Origin: Sphingomonadales bacterium
Lineage (GTDB): Bacteria > Pseudomonadota > Alphaproteobacteria > Sphingomonadales > Sphingomonadaceae
Assembly: GCA_017302615.1 (NCBI GenBank)
Contig: JAFLDB010000015.1
Coordinates: forward strand, 1-60,105
Direction of reading: 5' to 3'
DNA length: 60,105 bases
A program made the position numbers and the translations under genes. The notes beneath the pieces are model-generated. The model worked only from the letters and a program-made list of their open reading frames with translations. It did not search any database and was not told where the DNA came from. Positions 48,650 through 57,901 of the stretch are shown one piece after another. Numbering within the stretch: position 1 is the first letter of the stretch; every line of letters begins with the position of its first letter.

Positions 48650-48682
48650 AAAAAAAGGGGGCCGCACCGGCGACCCCCTTTT
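48650..48682 (-). terminator. Intrinsic terminator of pnp
   Basis: On the minus strand AAAAGGGGG and CCCCC pair around a 12-base GC-rich loop and are followed directly by a run of seven T. It lies about 30 bases after the pnp stop codon and is the best terminator in the window. Confidence 0.92.
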
Positions 48683-48710
48683 CGTTCATTTCCGTTGAAG
48701 GAACTTGGAC

Positions 48711-51014
<2,304 letters not shown>

Positions 51015-51140
51015 TTCATTTCCTTCAGCCCGCAGGCCCTATTGCGTGCGGGTTTTGCTGCCGGGGTATACCGTCCCGGTCCGGTGTGAGGCACTTGCGG
51101 CCCCGTGGCGATCCCGCACCGGATTGTGCGGAAGCCCCAT

Positions 51141-51166
51141 AGCAAAAGCGGCCCGCTGGGGGCCGC
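51141..51166 (-). terminator. Terminator-like hairpin between rpsO and pnp
   Basis: On the minus strand GCGGCCC and GGGCCGC form a 7-bp stem (51148-51154 with 51160-51166) followed by TTTTGCT. It starts nine bases after the rpsO stop codon. The short T run suggests partial termination, which would let pnp be co-transcribed at lower level. Confidence 0.75.
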
Positions 51167-51174
51167 TTCGCTGG

Positions 51175-51444
51175 TTACTTGCGAAGACCAAGCTTGGCGA
51201 TGAGCGCGTTGTAGCGTTCGACATCCTTTTTCTTCAGGTAGTCGAGCAGCGAGCGGCGCTTGTTGACCATCATCAGCAGGCCCCGGCGCGAGTGGTTGTC
51301 CTTGTGGTGATCCTTGAAGTGGGCCTGCAGCGTGTTGATGCGGCTGGTCAGGATCGCGACCTGGACTTCCGGCGAACCGGTATCGCCCTTGGCACGGGCG
51401 TTGTCAGCGATGATTTCAGCTTTCTTTTCGGCGGTAACCGACAT
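51175..51444 (-). CDS. rpsO: 30S ribosomal protein S15
   Basis: 89 residues, the standard length; it binds 16S rRNA helices 20-22. It has the S15 signature [26 protein letters not shown] followed by [24 protein letters not shown] lies eight bases before ATG 51444; the truB stop overlaps just upstream. S15 genes are often autoregulated through their leader in other bacteria, but no leader structure was identified here. Confidence 0.98.
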   Translation of the reverse strand: MSVTAEKKAEIIADNARAKGDTGSPEVQVAILTSRINTLQAHFKDHHKDNHSRRGLLMMVNKRRSLLDYLKKKDVERYNALIAKLGLRK

Positions 51445-51449
51445 GTCAT

Positions 51450-52478
51450 TCACTCCGCGACATCGGGAAGGTTGAACCCCCGCACCACCGTGGCGCTGCC
51501 ACCGAAAAGTTCCACCAGCGCAACGGGAACATCTCCCGCCCTCGCCCAGTAAAGCCCGTCGGTGTGGGGCAGCCCGGCCAGAACCCGACCCTGACGGATC
51601 GCCCTTGCCTGTTCCGGGCCAAGGTTCAGAGCCGGGATGTCGACCAGCCCTGCCTCCAGCGGCAAGAGTACGTTCTCAAGTGGCGCGCCCTTACCGACTT
51701 CGTTCAGTTTGTCCAGCGAAATCGCCTGCTCGATCCCGAACGGCCCGGCCTTCAAGCGGCGCAGCATGGTGACGTGGCCGACCGAGCCGAGCGCCAGCGC
51801 GATATCGCGGGCGAGGCTGCGGATGTAGGTGCCCTTGGAAACGTGGGCGATCAGGGTGATTTCCTCCCCGGCACGGGGAGGGGAACCATCCGAAGGATGG
51901 TGGAGGGGCACGGGCGAGTTGTCCTGAAGGTGCCGGCCAGCGGCGTCGGGACAAACAGCGCGTGCCCCTCCATCAGCTACGCTGGTCCCCCTCCCCGTTT
52001 CGGGGAGGATTGCAAGTGAGTAGATCGTGACCGCCCGGCTTTTCAGCTCCACCGCTTCGCCCGCCCGGGCCAGGTCATAAGCCCGCTCACCATCGACCTT
52101 GATCGCGGAATAGACCGGCGGGACCTGCTCGATCGGGCCAGAAAAACGCGGCAGCACCGCCTCGACCTCGGCCAGCGTCGGCCGCACCGGGCTGGTCGCA
52201 ATCACCGTGCCTTCCAGATCGAGCGTATCGGTCTGTTCGCCGAACCGCACCGTGAACGCATAGGCCTTGCTGGCATCGAGCATCCGCCCGCACAGCTTGG
52301 TCGCCTCGCCCAGCGCAATCGGCAGGACCCCGGTCGCCAGCGGATCGAGCGTGCCGCCATGGCCAACCTTGACCTTGCCCAGCCCGGCCTCACGGCAAAC
52401 GCGCTTGACCGCGCCGACCGCCTGCGTGCTGCCCAGCCCCAGCGGCTTGTCGAGAATGATCCAGCCGTTGACGCTCAC
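51450..52478 (-). CDS. truB: tRNA pseudouridine(55) synthase TruB with a palindrome-derived insertion
   Basis: 342 residues from a GTG overlapping the upstream lipoprotein stop. Catalytic Asp45 is in [24 protein letters not shown] and the C-terminal [14 protein letters not shown] motif are intact. Bacterial TruB proteins are usually about 290-315 residues. The extra is about 50 residues (157-206) encoded by a palindromic repeat read in frame, placed in a loop between two strands before the SKGTY motif. The rest aligns normally, so the enzyme is probably active. The 3' end overlaps just before rpsO. Confidence 0.93.
   Translation of the reverse strand: MSVNGWIILDKPLGLGSTQAVGAVKRVCREAGLGKVKVGHGGTLDPLATGVLPIALGEATKLCGRMLDASKAYAFTVRFGEQTDTLDLEGTVIATSPVRPTLAEVEAVLPRFSGPIEQVPPVYSAIKVDGERAYDLARAGEAVELKSRAVTIYSLAILPETGRGTSVADGGARAVCPDAAGRHLQDNSPVPLHHPSDGSPPRAGEEITLIAHVSKGTYIRSLARDIALALGSVGHVTMLRRLKAGPFGIEQAISLDKLNEVGKGAPLENVLLPLEAGLVDIPALNLGPEQARAIRQGRVLAGLPHTDGLYWARAGDVPVALVELFGGSATVVRGFNLPDVAE
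51862..52010. repeat. Palindromic repeat element inserted in frame within truB
   Basis: The terminal segments 51862-51912 and 51961-52009 are inverted copies: both read TCCTCCCC then ACGGGGAGG and end TGGAGGGGCACG, with a few differences and two indels. The central 48 bases also have partial symmetry (GTTGTCC and GGGACAA). The whole is 149 bases and could fold into one long cruciform or hairpin. The reading frame of truB stays open through it. GGGGAGG-type palindromes of this kind are normally intergenic in sphingomonads. Confidence 0.9.
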
Positions 52479-52939
52479 CACGCACCCATGACCTTGTGTT
52501 CGGCGACACGCCAACCGGTAGAGTCTTTGCGGAACACGTAGACTCCGATTGCACCTTTCGGACTGCTGTAATCGACGAAGGCAAAGGATCCCGAATAGGC
52601 CGGAACCGAAATGTCCATCGTGCATCCATCTTCATGCGGAGTGCCGCCCTGAGGCTGCTGTTCAATTTTTCGGGCGTAATCAGGATAAGATATCGCGATT
52701 GCAGCCGCAGCCGCCCTAACTTCGGGTTGCTCAAATGAGTCCTGCGTCAGCAATCCTGGCGGTTCGCTCGGTCCGCCGGTGTCCTTGAAGATCATCGGCG
52801 GGTCATCATTGACGGCTACGCAATCCCCAAGGGGATCGACCCGCATCAGCACAGCATCCTGCAATTCGTCGCCGGTTGATAATCGCGGATAACCGCAGCC
52901 ACCAAGCGCCAAGAGCAAGATCAGTCCGCGCCTCATCAT
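52475..52939 (-). CDS. Small lipoprotein of unknown function
   Basis: 154 residues. The signal MMRRGLILLLALGGCG has a lipobox LALGGC, so it should be lipidated. The mature part has cysteines in GDCVAVNDDP and DGCTMDISV, and a beta-strand-like C-terminus (FAFVDYSSPKGAIGVYVF). No family was recognised. The start ATG (52939 or 52936) lies 11 bases after the site-2 protease stop, and the stop overlaps truB (GTGA). Confidence 0.75.
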   Translation of the reverse strand: MMRRGLILLLALGGCGYPRLSTGDELQDAVLMRVDPLGDCVAVNDDPPMIFKDTGGPSEPPGLLTQDSFEQPEVRAAAAAIAISYPDYARKIEQQPQGGTPHEDGCTMDISVPAYSGSFAFVDYSSPKGAIGVYVFRKDSTGWRVAEHKVMGAW

Positions 52940-52950
52940 GCAGCGTCGGC

Positions 52951-53646
52951 TCAGCGCCCGGCTACCGCCTGGACAATCGCCATGTAATGCCCGTTCAGCC
53001 ATTCGACCGGCGGCAAGACCAGCCAGCCGACGATGTTCAGGCTGGGGAACACCCAGGGCACCACCACCAGCAGCAGGATCATGATCAGCAGGGCATAATT
53101 GTGGAGGCCGGCATATTTGATCGCCATGTGGCGCGGCAGCAGGCCTTCGACGATGTGGCCGCCATCGAACGGCGGGATCGGCAGCAGGTTGAACAAGGCC
53201 AGGAACACGTTGAGCAGGATGAAATTGACCAGGTTCTTGACCAGGAACATGGTCGCCAGCCCCTGCTCTGCGCCATCGGCGGTGATGCCGCGCACCATCA
53301 GGCCCAGCAGCACCGCGCCGATCAGCGCCATGACGAGATTGCTGCCCGGCCCGGCGGCAGCGACGATCATCATGTCGCGGCGCGGATTGCGCAGCCGGCC
53401 CTTGATCACCGGCACCGGCTTGGCCCAGCCGAACACCGGCATCCCGGCCAGCTTGAGCATGCCGGGCAGGATGATCGTGCCGAACGGATCGACATGCTTG
53501 ATCGGGTTCAGAGTCAGCCGGCCAAGATTGGCCGCGGTCGGATCGCCCAGCGCCCGCGCGGTCCAGCCGTGGGCAACTTCGTGAAACACGATCGCGATGA
53601 TCAGCGGGATCACCAGCGCGGCGATGTCGAACAGGGTCTCGGTCAT
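52951..53646 (-). CDS. Site-2 protease family membrane metalloprotease (M50)
   Basis: 231 residues, with about six transmembrane helices. The zinc motif HEVAH is in the first helix (IIAIVFHEVAHGWTA). The second zinc ligand motif is NLLPIPPFDGGH, as in other site-2 proteases. It cleaves substrates inside the membrane; this small type lacks a PDZ domain, so it belongs to the simple rhomboid-sized M50B group. The start overlaps the tdk stop (ATGA). The substrate is unknown. Confidence 0.93.
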   Translation of the reverse strand: MTETLFDIAALVIPLIIAIVFHEVAHGWTARALGDPTAANLGRLTLNPIKHVDPFGTIILPGMLKLAGMPVFGWAKPVPVIKGRLRNPRRDMMIVAAAGPGSNLVMALIGAVLLGLMVRGITADGAEQGLATMFLVKNLVNFILLNVFLALFNLLPIPPFDGGHIVEGLLPRHMAIKYAGLHNYALLIMILLLVVVPWVFPSLNIVGWLVLPPVEWLNGHYMAIVQAVAGR

Positions 53647-54221
53647 CCTTCCAGCGCCTCCACGAAGTGCTTGCGGCACAGCGCCACATAGCGGTCATTG
53701 CCGCCGATTTCGGTCTGCGCGCCCTGCCTGACCGCCGCGCCGCTGGCATCGACCCGCAGGTTCATCGTCGACTTGCGCCCGCAATGACACACCGCTTTCA
53801 GCTCCACCAGCGAATCCGCAATGCCCAGCAGGACCTTCGATCCGGGGAACAGTTCCCCCTGGAAATCGGTACGGAGGCCATAACACAGCACCGGGATATT
53901 GGCCTGGTCGGCCAGTCTGGCAAGCTGCCAGACCTGCGGTTCGGTCAGGAACTGGGCCTCGTCGACCAGCACGCAGGCCAGCGGCTCGACCCGGTGGGCG
54001 GCAGTCACCCGGTCCCACAGGTCGGTATCGGGCGTATAGCGGTGGGCATCGGCACCAAGGCCGATCCGGCTTTCGATCGCGTGATGATCGCTGCGGTGAT
54101 CGAGCGCGGCCGTCCACAGCATGGTCGCCATGCCGCGTTCGCGGTAGTTGAAATCCGCCTGCAGCAGGGTGGTGGACTTGCCCGCGTTCATGCTGGCGTA
54201 ATAGAAATAGAGCTTTGCCAT
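53643..54221 (-). CDS. tdk: Thymidine kinase
   Basis: 192 residues. The P-loop is YASMNAGKSTTLL (8-20), the Walker-B-like DEAQF is present, and the lid/zinc region has CHCGRKS and the distal CRKHF. It phosphorylates thymidine for salvage. ATG 54221 gives the typical MAKLYFYYASM start. It begins a minus-strand run (tdk, site-2 protease, lipoprotein, truB, rpsO, pnp). Confidence 0.97.
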   Translation of the reverse strand: MAKLYFYYASMNAGKSTTLLQADFNYRERGMATMLWTAALDHRSDHHAIESRIGLGADAHRYTPDTDLWDRVTAAHRVEPLACVLVDEAQFLTEPQVWQLARLADQANIPVLCYGLRTDFQGELFPGSKVLLGIADSLVELKAVCHCGRKSTMNLRVDASGAAVRQGAQTEIGGNDRYVALCRKHFVEALEG

Positions 54222-54298
54222 GGCGGACAATCGTCTACCGTCGATGGCAGACAAAGGTAAACTCGCAAGATAGCGGGAACTTGGGGAAAGAACGATCG

Positions 54299-55876
54299 AT
54301 GGCCACTACGGCAAATGCGCAGCAAAAGGGATTCCTCGCCTGGGTGGAGCGGACCGGCAACCGCCTGCCCGATCCGGTGTTCCTGTTCCTCTGGCTGATC
54401 GCGGGGCTGATTGTCCTGTCGATGATCGCCGCGGCGGCCGGCTGGTCGGCAATCCACCCGACCGAGATCGACAAGGCAACCGGCGAGGCCAAGGTGATTG
54501 CCGCCGCCAGCCTGCTTTCGGCCGACAACATCCGCACCCTGTGGGTCGACATGCCCAAGACCTTCACCCACTTCCACCCGCTGGGCTATGTGCTGGTGGT
54601 GATGCTGGGCGCGGGCGTGGCGGAACGCGCCGGGCTGTTCGGCACGGCGATGCGCGCGGGCGTATCCGGCGCTCCGGCATGGCTGCTGACCCCGATCGTC
54701 GCCTTTGTCGGGATGATGGGCAATCTGGCCGCTGACGCTGCCTATGTCGTGCTGATCCCGCTGGCCGGGATCATCTTTCATGCTGCCGGCCGCCACCCCA
54801 TTGCCGGGATCGCGGCGGCCTTTGCCGGGGTTTCCGGCGGCTTTTCCGCCAACCTGCTGCCGGGCCAGCTCGATGCGCTGCTGTTCGGCATCACCGAGGC
54901 TTCGGTCGAGACCGTGTTCGGCGATTTCACCGCCAACATCGCCGGAAACTGGTTCTTCATTTCCGCCATGCTGGTGATTTTCCTGCCGGTGATCTGGTAC
55001 GTTACCGACCGGATCATTGAACCTCGTCTCGGCAAATGGGACCCGGCCCGCGCCGGCAGCGCCGCCAGCGGCGAGGATCAGGACCGCCCGCTGTCCGATG
55101 CCGAGCGCAAGGGCCTGCGCCATGCCGGCCTTGCCACCCTGCTGGTAGTGGGCCTGTGGCTGCTGTTCACGTTCGGCCCCGGCACGCCGCTGATCAATGA
55201 GGACGCTACCCCCGAAGCGCGGCTGACCCCGCTTTACCAGAGCCTGGTGGCCGGGTTCTTCCTGCTGTTCCTGCTGGCCGGATGGGCCTACGGCAAGGCG
55301 GTCGGCACGGTCACGGATCATCGCAGCCTGGTCAAGATGATGGCCGATTCGATGGGCGACATGGCCTATTATCTGGTCCTCGCCTTTGTGGCCGCGCACT
55401 TCGTGGCGATGTTCGCCTGGTCCAACCTCGGCCTGATCCTGGCGGTCGAAGGGGCCGACGCGCTGAAGGCATCGGGCCTGCCGGCCTGGGCGCTGCTGAT
55501 CCTGATCGTCGGCTTCACCGCCTTGCTCAACCTGTTCGTCGGTTCGGCCAGCGCCAAGTGGGCGCTGCTCGCCCCGGTGCTGGTGCCGATGCTGATGCTG
55601 CTGGGGATCAGCCCGGAAATGACCACCGCCGCCTACCGCGTGGGTGACGGGGCAACCAACATCATCACCCCGCTGATGGTCTACTTCCCGCTGATCCTGG
55701 TGTTCTGCCAGCGCTGGCAGGCCGACTTCGGCCTGGGCAGTCTGGCCGCTACCATGCTGCCGTTCGCGATCGGCCTGCTCCTTTCGGGCATGGTGCTGGT
55801 CGGCGGCTGGGTGATGCTCGATCTGCCGCTGGGTCCGGGGGCCTCGGTGTTTATCGAGGCGCCCGCAGCCAAGTGA
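54299..55876 (+). CDS. AbgT family transporter
   Basis: 525 residues and about 12 helices. AbgT features include NRLPDPVFLFLWLIAG, MMGNLAADAAYVVLIPLAG, FAGVSGGFSANLLPGQLDALLFG and LLNLFVGSASAKWALLAPVLVPML. Members import p-aminobenzoyl-glutamate or export sulfonamide-like antimetabolites; the substrate here is not determinable. GGGGAAAG precedes ATG 54299. It is followed by a YceI gene on the same strand. Confidence 0.92.
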   Translation: MATTANAQQKGFLAWVERTGNRLPDPVFLFLWLIAGLIVLSMIAAAAGWSAIHPTEIDKATGEAKVIAAASLLSADNIRTLWVDMPKTFTHFHPLGYVLVVMLGAGVAERAGLFGTAMRAGVSGAPAWLLTPIVAFVGMMGNLAADAAYVVLIPLAGIIFHAAGRHPIAGIAAAFAGVSGGFSANLLPGQLDALLFGITEASVETVFGDFTANIAGNWFFISAMLVIFLPVIWYVTDRIIEPRLGKWDPARAGSAASGEDQDRPLSDAERKGLRHAGLATLLVVGLWLLFTFGPGTPLINEDATPEARLTPLYQSLVAGFFLLFLLAGWAYGKAVGTVTDHRSLVKMMADSMGDMAYYLVLAFVAAHFVAMFAWSNLGLILAVEGADALKASGLPAWALLILIVGFTALLNLFVGSASAKWALLAPVLVPMLMLLGISPEMTTAAYRVGDGATNIITPLMVYFPLILVFCQRWQADFGLGSLAATMLPFAIGLLLSGMVLVGGWVMLDLPLGPGASVFIEAPAAK

Positions 55877-55894
55877 TGTTGAGGTAAGCCTTAA

Positions 55895-56479
55895 GTGAGC
55901 ATGGTCCGCCCGTGGTGGCACCCTTGTCTGGCGCTTGTCATACTGCTGGGTGCCACCGCGTCAGCCCCGCCGGCCTACCGCTACCGGCTCGACGCACCGG
56001 GCTCGCAGGTCAGCGCGCGGGTTGCCTACTTCGGGGTCGGCCACAAGACTGTCCGCTTCCCGGTGATGCGCGGCGCTCTGCGGCTGGTGCCTGAACGGAC
56101 CGAGGCCATTGACCTGGACGTGGAACTGGATGCCCGGGCCCTCGACGCCGGCGGAAAGACCGACAGTGACTATCTGAAAGGAAAAGCCTTTTTCGATGTC
56201 GCCAACCATCCGGTCGTGCGCTTCAGCGGCAACCGGATGACCATGACCGGCGAGACAACGGCCCGCGTCGACGGCCGGATCACCGCCCGCGGGGTGACCC
56301 GTCCGGCGGTGCTGACGGTGACTTTCGCCCAGCCCCCGGCCCGCGCCAGCGGCCGCGATCCGATCGCCCTCACCGCGACCACCGCGATCAACCGCCGCGA
56401 TTTCGGGATGACGTCCTATGGCCTGATCGTCGGGAAAACCGTGAAAATCACGATCCGGGCGCGGCTGGTCCCGGACTAG
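55895..56479 (+). CDS. YceI family periplasmic protein
   Basis: 194 residues. A signal peptide (1-24) precedes the YceI lipocalin-like barrel: YRLDAPGSQVSARVAYFGVG, AIDLDVELDARALDAG, DYLKGKAFFDVANHPVVRFSG and the terminal MTSYGLIVGKTVKITIRARL. These proteins bind isoprenoid-like lipids. GTG 55895 is taken (GAGG upstream); ATG 55901 is an equally possible start. The stop lies within a symmetric hairpin shared with rbfA. Confidence 0.9.
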   Translation: MSMVRPWWHPCLALVILLGATASAPPAYRYRLDAPGSQVSARVAYFGVGHKTVRFPVMRGALRLVPERTEAIDLDVELDARALDAGGKTDSDYLKGKAFFDVANHPVVRFSGNRMTMTGETTARVDGRITARGVTRPAVLTVTFAQPPARASGRDPIALTATTAINRRDFGMTSYGLIVGKTVKITIRARLVPD

Positions 56480-56509
56480 CGTCAGGACCTATAGGTACTG
56501 ACGCTAGTC
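56474..56509. terminator. Bidirectional hairpin containing both the yceI and rbfA stop codons
   Basis: Perfect 12-bp arms (56474-56485 and 56498-56509) flank a 12-base centre that is itself palindromic (ACCTATAGGT). The left arm contains the yceI stop TAG; the right arm contains the rbfA stop. There is no T-tract, so it may act on both transcripts as a transcript-end stabiliser rather than a classical terminator. Confidence 0.7.
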
Positions 56510-56899
56510 GTCGGACAGGTCGCGCTTGACCTTCGGATCGGCCAGCAGCGCGTCGATCCGGCTGGCCTCGTCAAAGCTTTCGTCCGGCAGGAACTTGATC
56601 CGCGCGGCGTATTTGAGGCGCAACTTGCCGGCCACTTCCTTCTGGAAGAAGGCGGTGTTGGTGCGCAGCGCCTTGAGCACCAGTTCCTCGTCCGCGCCCA
56701 GCAGCGGCTTCACGAAAACGGTGGCGTGGCGCAGATCCGGGCTCATCCGCACTTCGGTGACCGAGACGGAATGGGCGCTCAGCACCTCATCATGCACCAT
56801 CTGCCGGGTGAGCAGTTCGCTGATCACGTGCCGGACCTGCTCCCCCACCTTGAGCAGGCGGACCGAGCGGGTTTCAGGAGTGGCGGCGGGGCGGGCCAT
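56504..56899 (-). CDS. rbfA: 30S ribosome-binding factor A
   Basis: 131 residues. The KH-like fold is seen: [46 protein letters not shown] and [24 protein letters not shown]. RbfA matures the 16S 5' end and acts with IF2 and TruB. The ATG at 56899 overlaps the stop of the DUF1697 gene (TGATG). Confidence 0.96.
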   Translation of the reverse strand: MARPAATPETRSVRLLKVGEQVRHVISELLTRQMVHDEVLSAHSVSVTEVRMSPDLRHATVFVKPLLGADEELVLKALRTNTAFFQKEVAGKLRLKYAARIKFLPDESFDEASRIDALLADPKVKRDLSDD

Positions 56900-57441
56900 C
56901 AGGTGTTGTCCATCTTGTCGATCATCCGCCGCAGCGAACGCAGATTACGGGCCGTGCCGGGAAAGCCCAGCCGCCGCTCGATGAAAGCGCCGGTCAGGCG
57001 GGAATTCCCCGCTCCGCCGGCATAGTCGATATAAAGCGCGCGGTCACCCGCCGCGATCCGTTCCGGCCCGCGCCCGGCATGGGCGGCCAGCAGCGCCTCG
57101 AACTGCGCCGGGCTTGGCTGCCCGCCCAGGAACAGCGTGTGGACGAGGTTTTCCGCGCCATCGGCGGCAAAGGGGTTGTCTTCCACCGCGCGGACCAGTT
57201 CGGCCCGGGTGCGCACGGCCACGAAGCTCTCGATATCGAACCGCTCGGCCATCATGTGCGCGAACAGGTCCTCCAGGCCGTCGGTCGGCCGTTCATCGAA
57301 ATCAAACAGGACGTTGCCACTCGCCACCACGGTTTCGACGTTCTCGAACCCCTCGCGCTCGAAAGCCCAGCGCAGGTCGGCCATGGTCAGACGGTTGCCG
57401 CCGACATTGATGCTGCCGAACAGCGCGACATAGCGCGGCAT
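56899..57441 (-). CDS. DUF1697 domain protein
   Basis: 180 residues. The start [24 protein letters not shown] is the DUF1697 signature, with LASGNVLF-like [28 protein letters not shown], and the C-terminal [13 protein letters not shown]. The function of this family is not established. It is tightly coupled to rbfA. Confidence 0.9.
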   Translation of the reverse strand: MPRYVALFGSINVGGNRLTMADLRWAFEREGFENVETVVASGNVLFDFDERPTDGLEDLFAHMMAERFDIESFVAVRTRAELVRAVEDNPFAADGAENLVHTLFLGGQPSPAQFEALLAAHAGRGPERIAAGDRALYIDYAGGAGNSRLTGAFIERRLGFPGTARNLRSLRRMIDKMDNT

Positions 57442-57487
57442 CGCCGTTGTCAGCCTGTATGCCGGTAACGGCCGGCCGGCAGCGGGT

Positions 57488-57901
57488 TCACGCCGCGCCT
57501 CCGGTCGGAACGGGGGTGGGGATCGCGGTCGACGTGGCACGGGCATAGGTCACCGTGCCGCTTTCGTCGAACAGCTCGCCTTCCAGGAAAGTCACACGCC
57601 GGCCGCGCCGGACCACCCGGCCCTTGCCCAGCAGCGGCCCGGGCGGGATCAGCTTGAGCAGTGTCATGGAGATGTCGAGGTTGAGCGGGGCCTCGGCGCC
57701 GTTGGTGGCGCGAACATGAGCCCACCCCATCACTTCGTCCAGAAACCCCGCCACGAGCCCGCCCTGCACGCCGCCACGCCCGGTGATGAAGCTGGCGGGC
57801 GCGACAAAGCGCATGGTGATGGTTTCGCTGGCGGGGTCGAAGTCGACAAACTCCGCCCCCATCAGCTCGACATGTGGCCCCCTGGCTCCCGCGAAGACCA
57901 T
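57488..57901 (-). CDS. PaaI-family hotdog thioesterase
   Basis: 137 residues of the single hotdog fold. SFITGRGGVQGGLVAGFLDEVMGWAHV carries the GG-GG-D active-site pattern of PaaI-type enzymes, and APLNLDISMTLLKLIPPGPLL is the second conserved strand. It probably hydrolyses a small acyl-CoA or aryl-CoA. The ATG at 57901 overlaps the infB stop codon. It sits between infB and rbfA, where relatives usually have no such gene. Confidence 0.88.
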   Translation of the reverse strand: MVFAGARGPHVELMGAEFVDFDPASETITMRFVAPASFITGRGGVQGGLVAGFLDEVMGWAHVRATNGAEAPLNLDISMTLLKLIPPGPLLGKGRVVRRGRRVTFLEGELFDESGTVTYARATSTAIPTPVPTGGAA

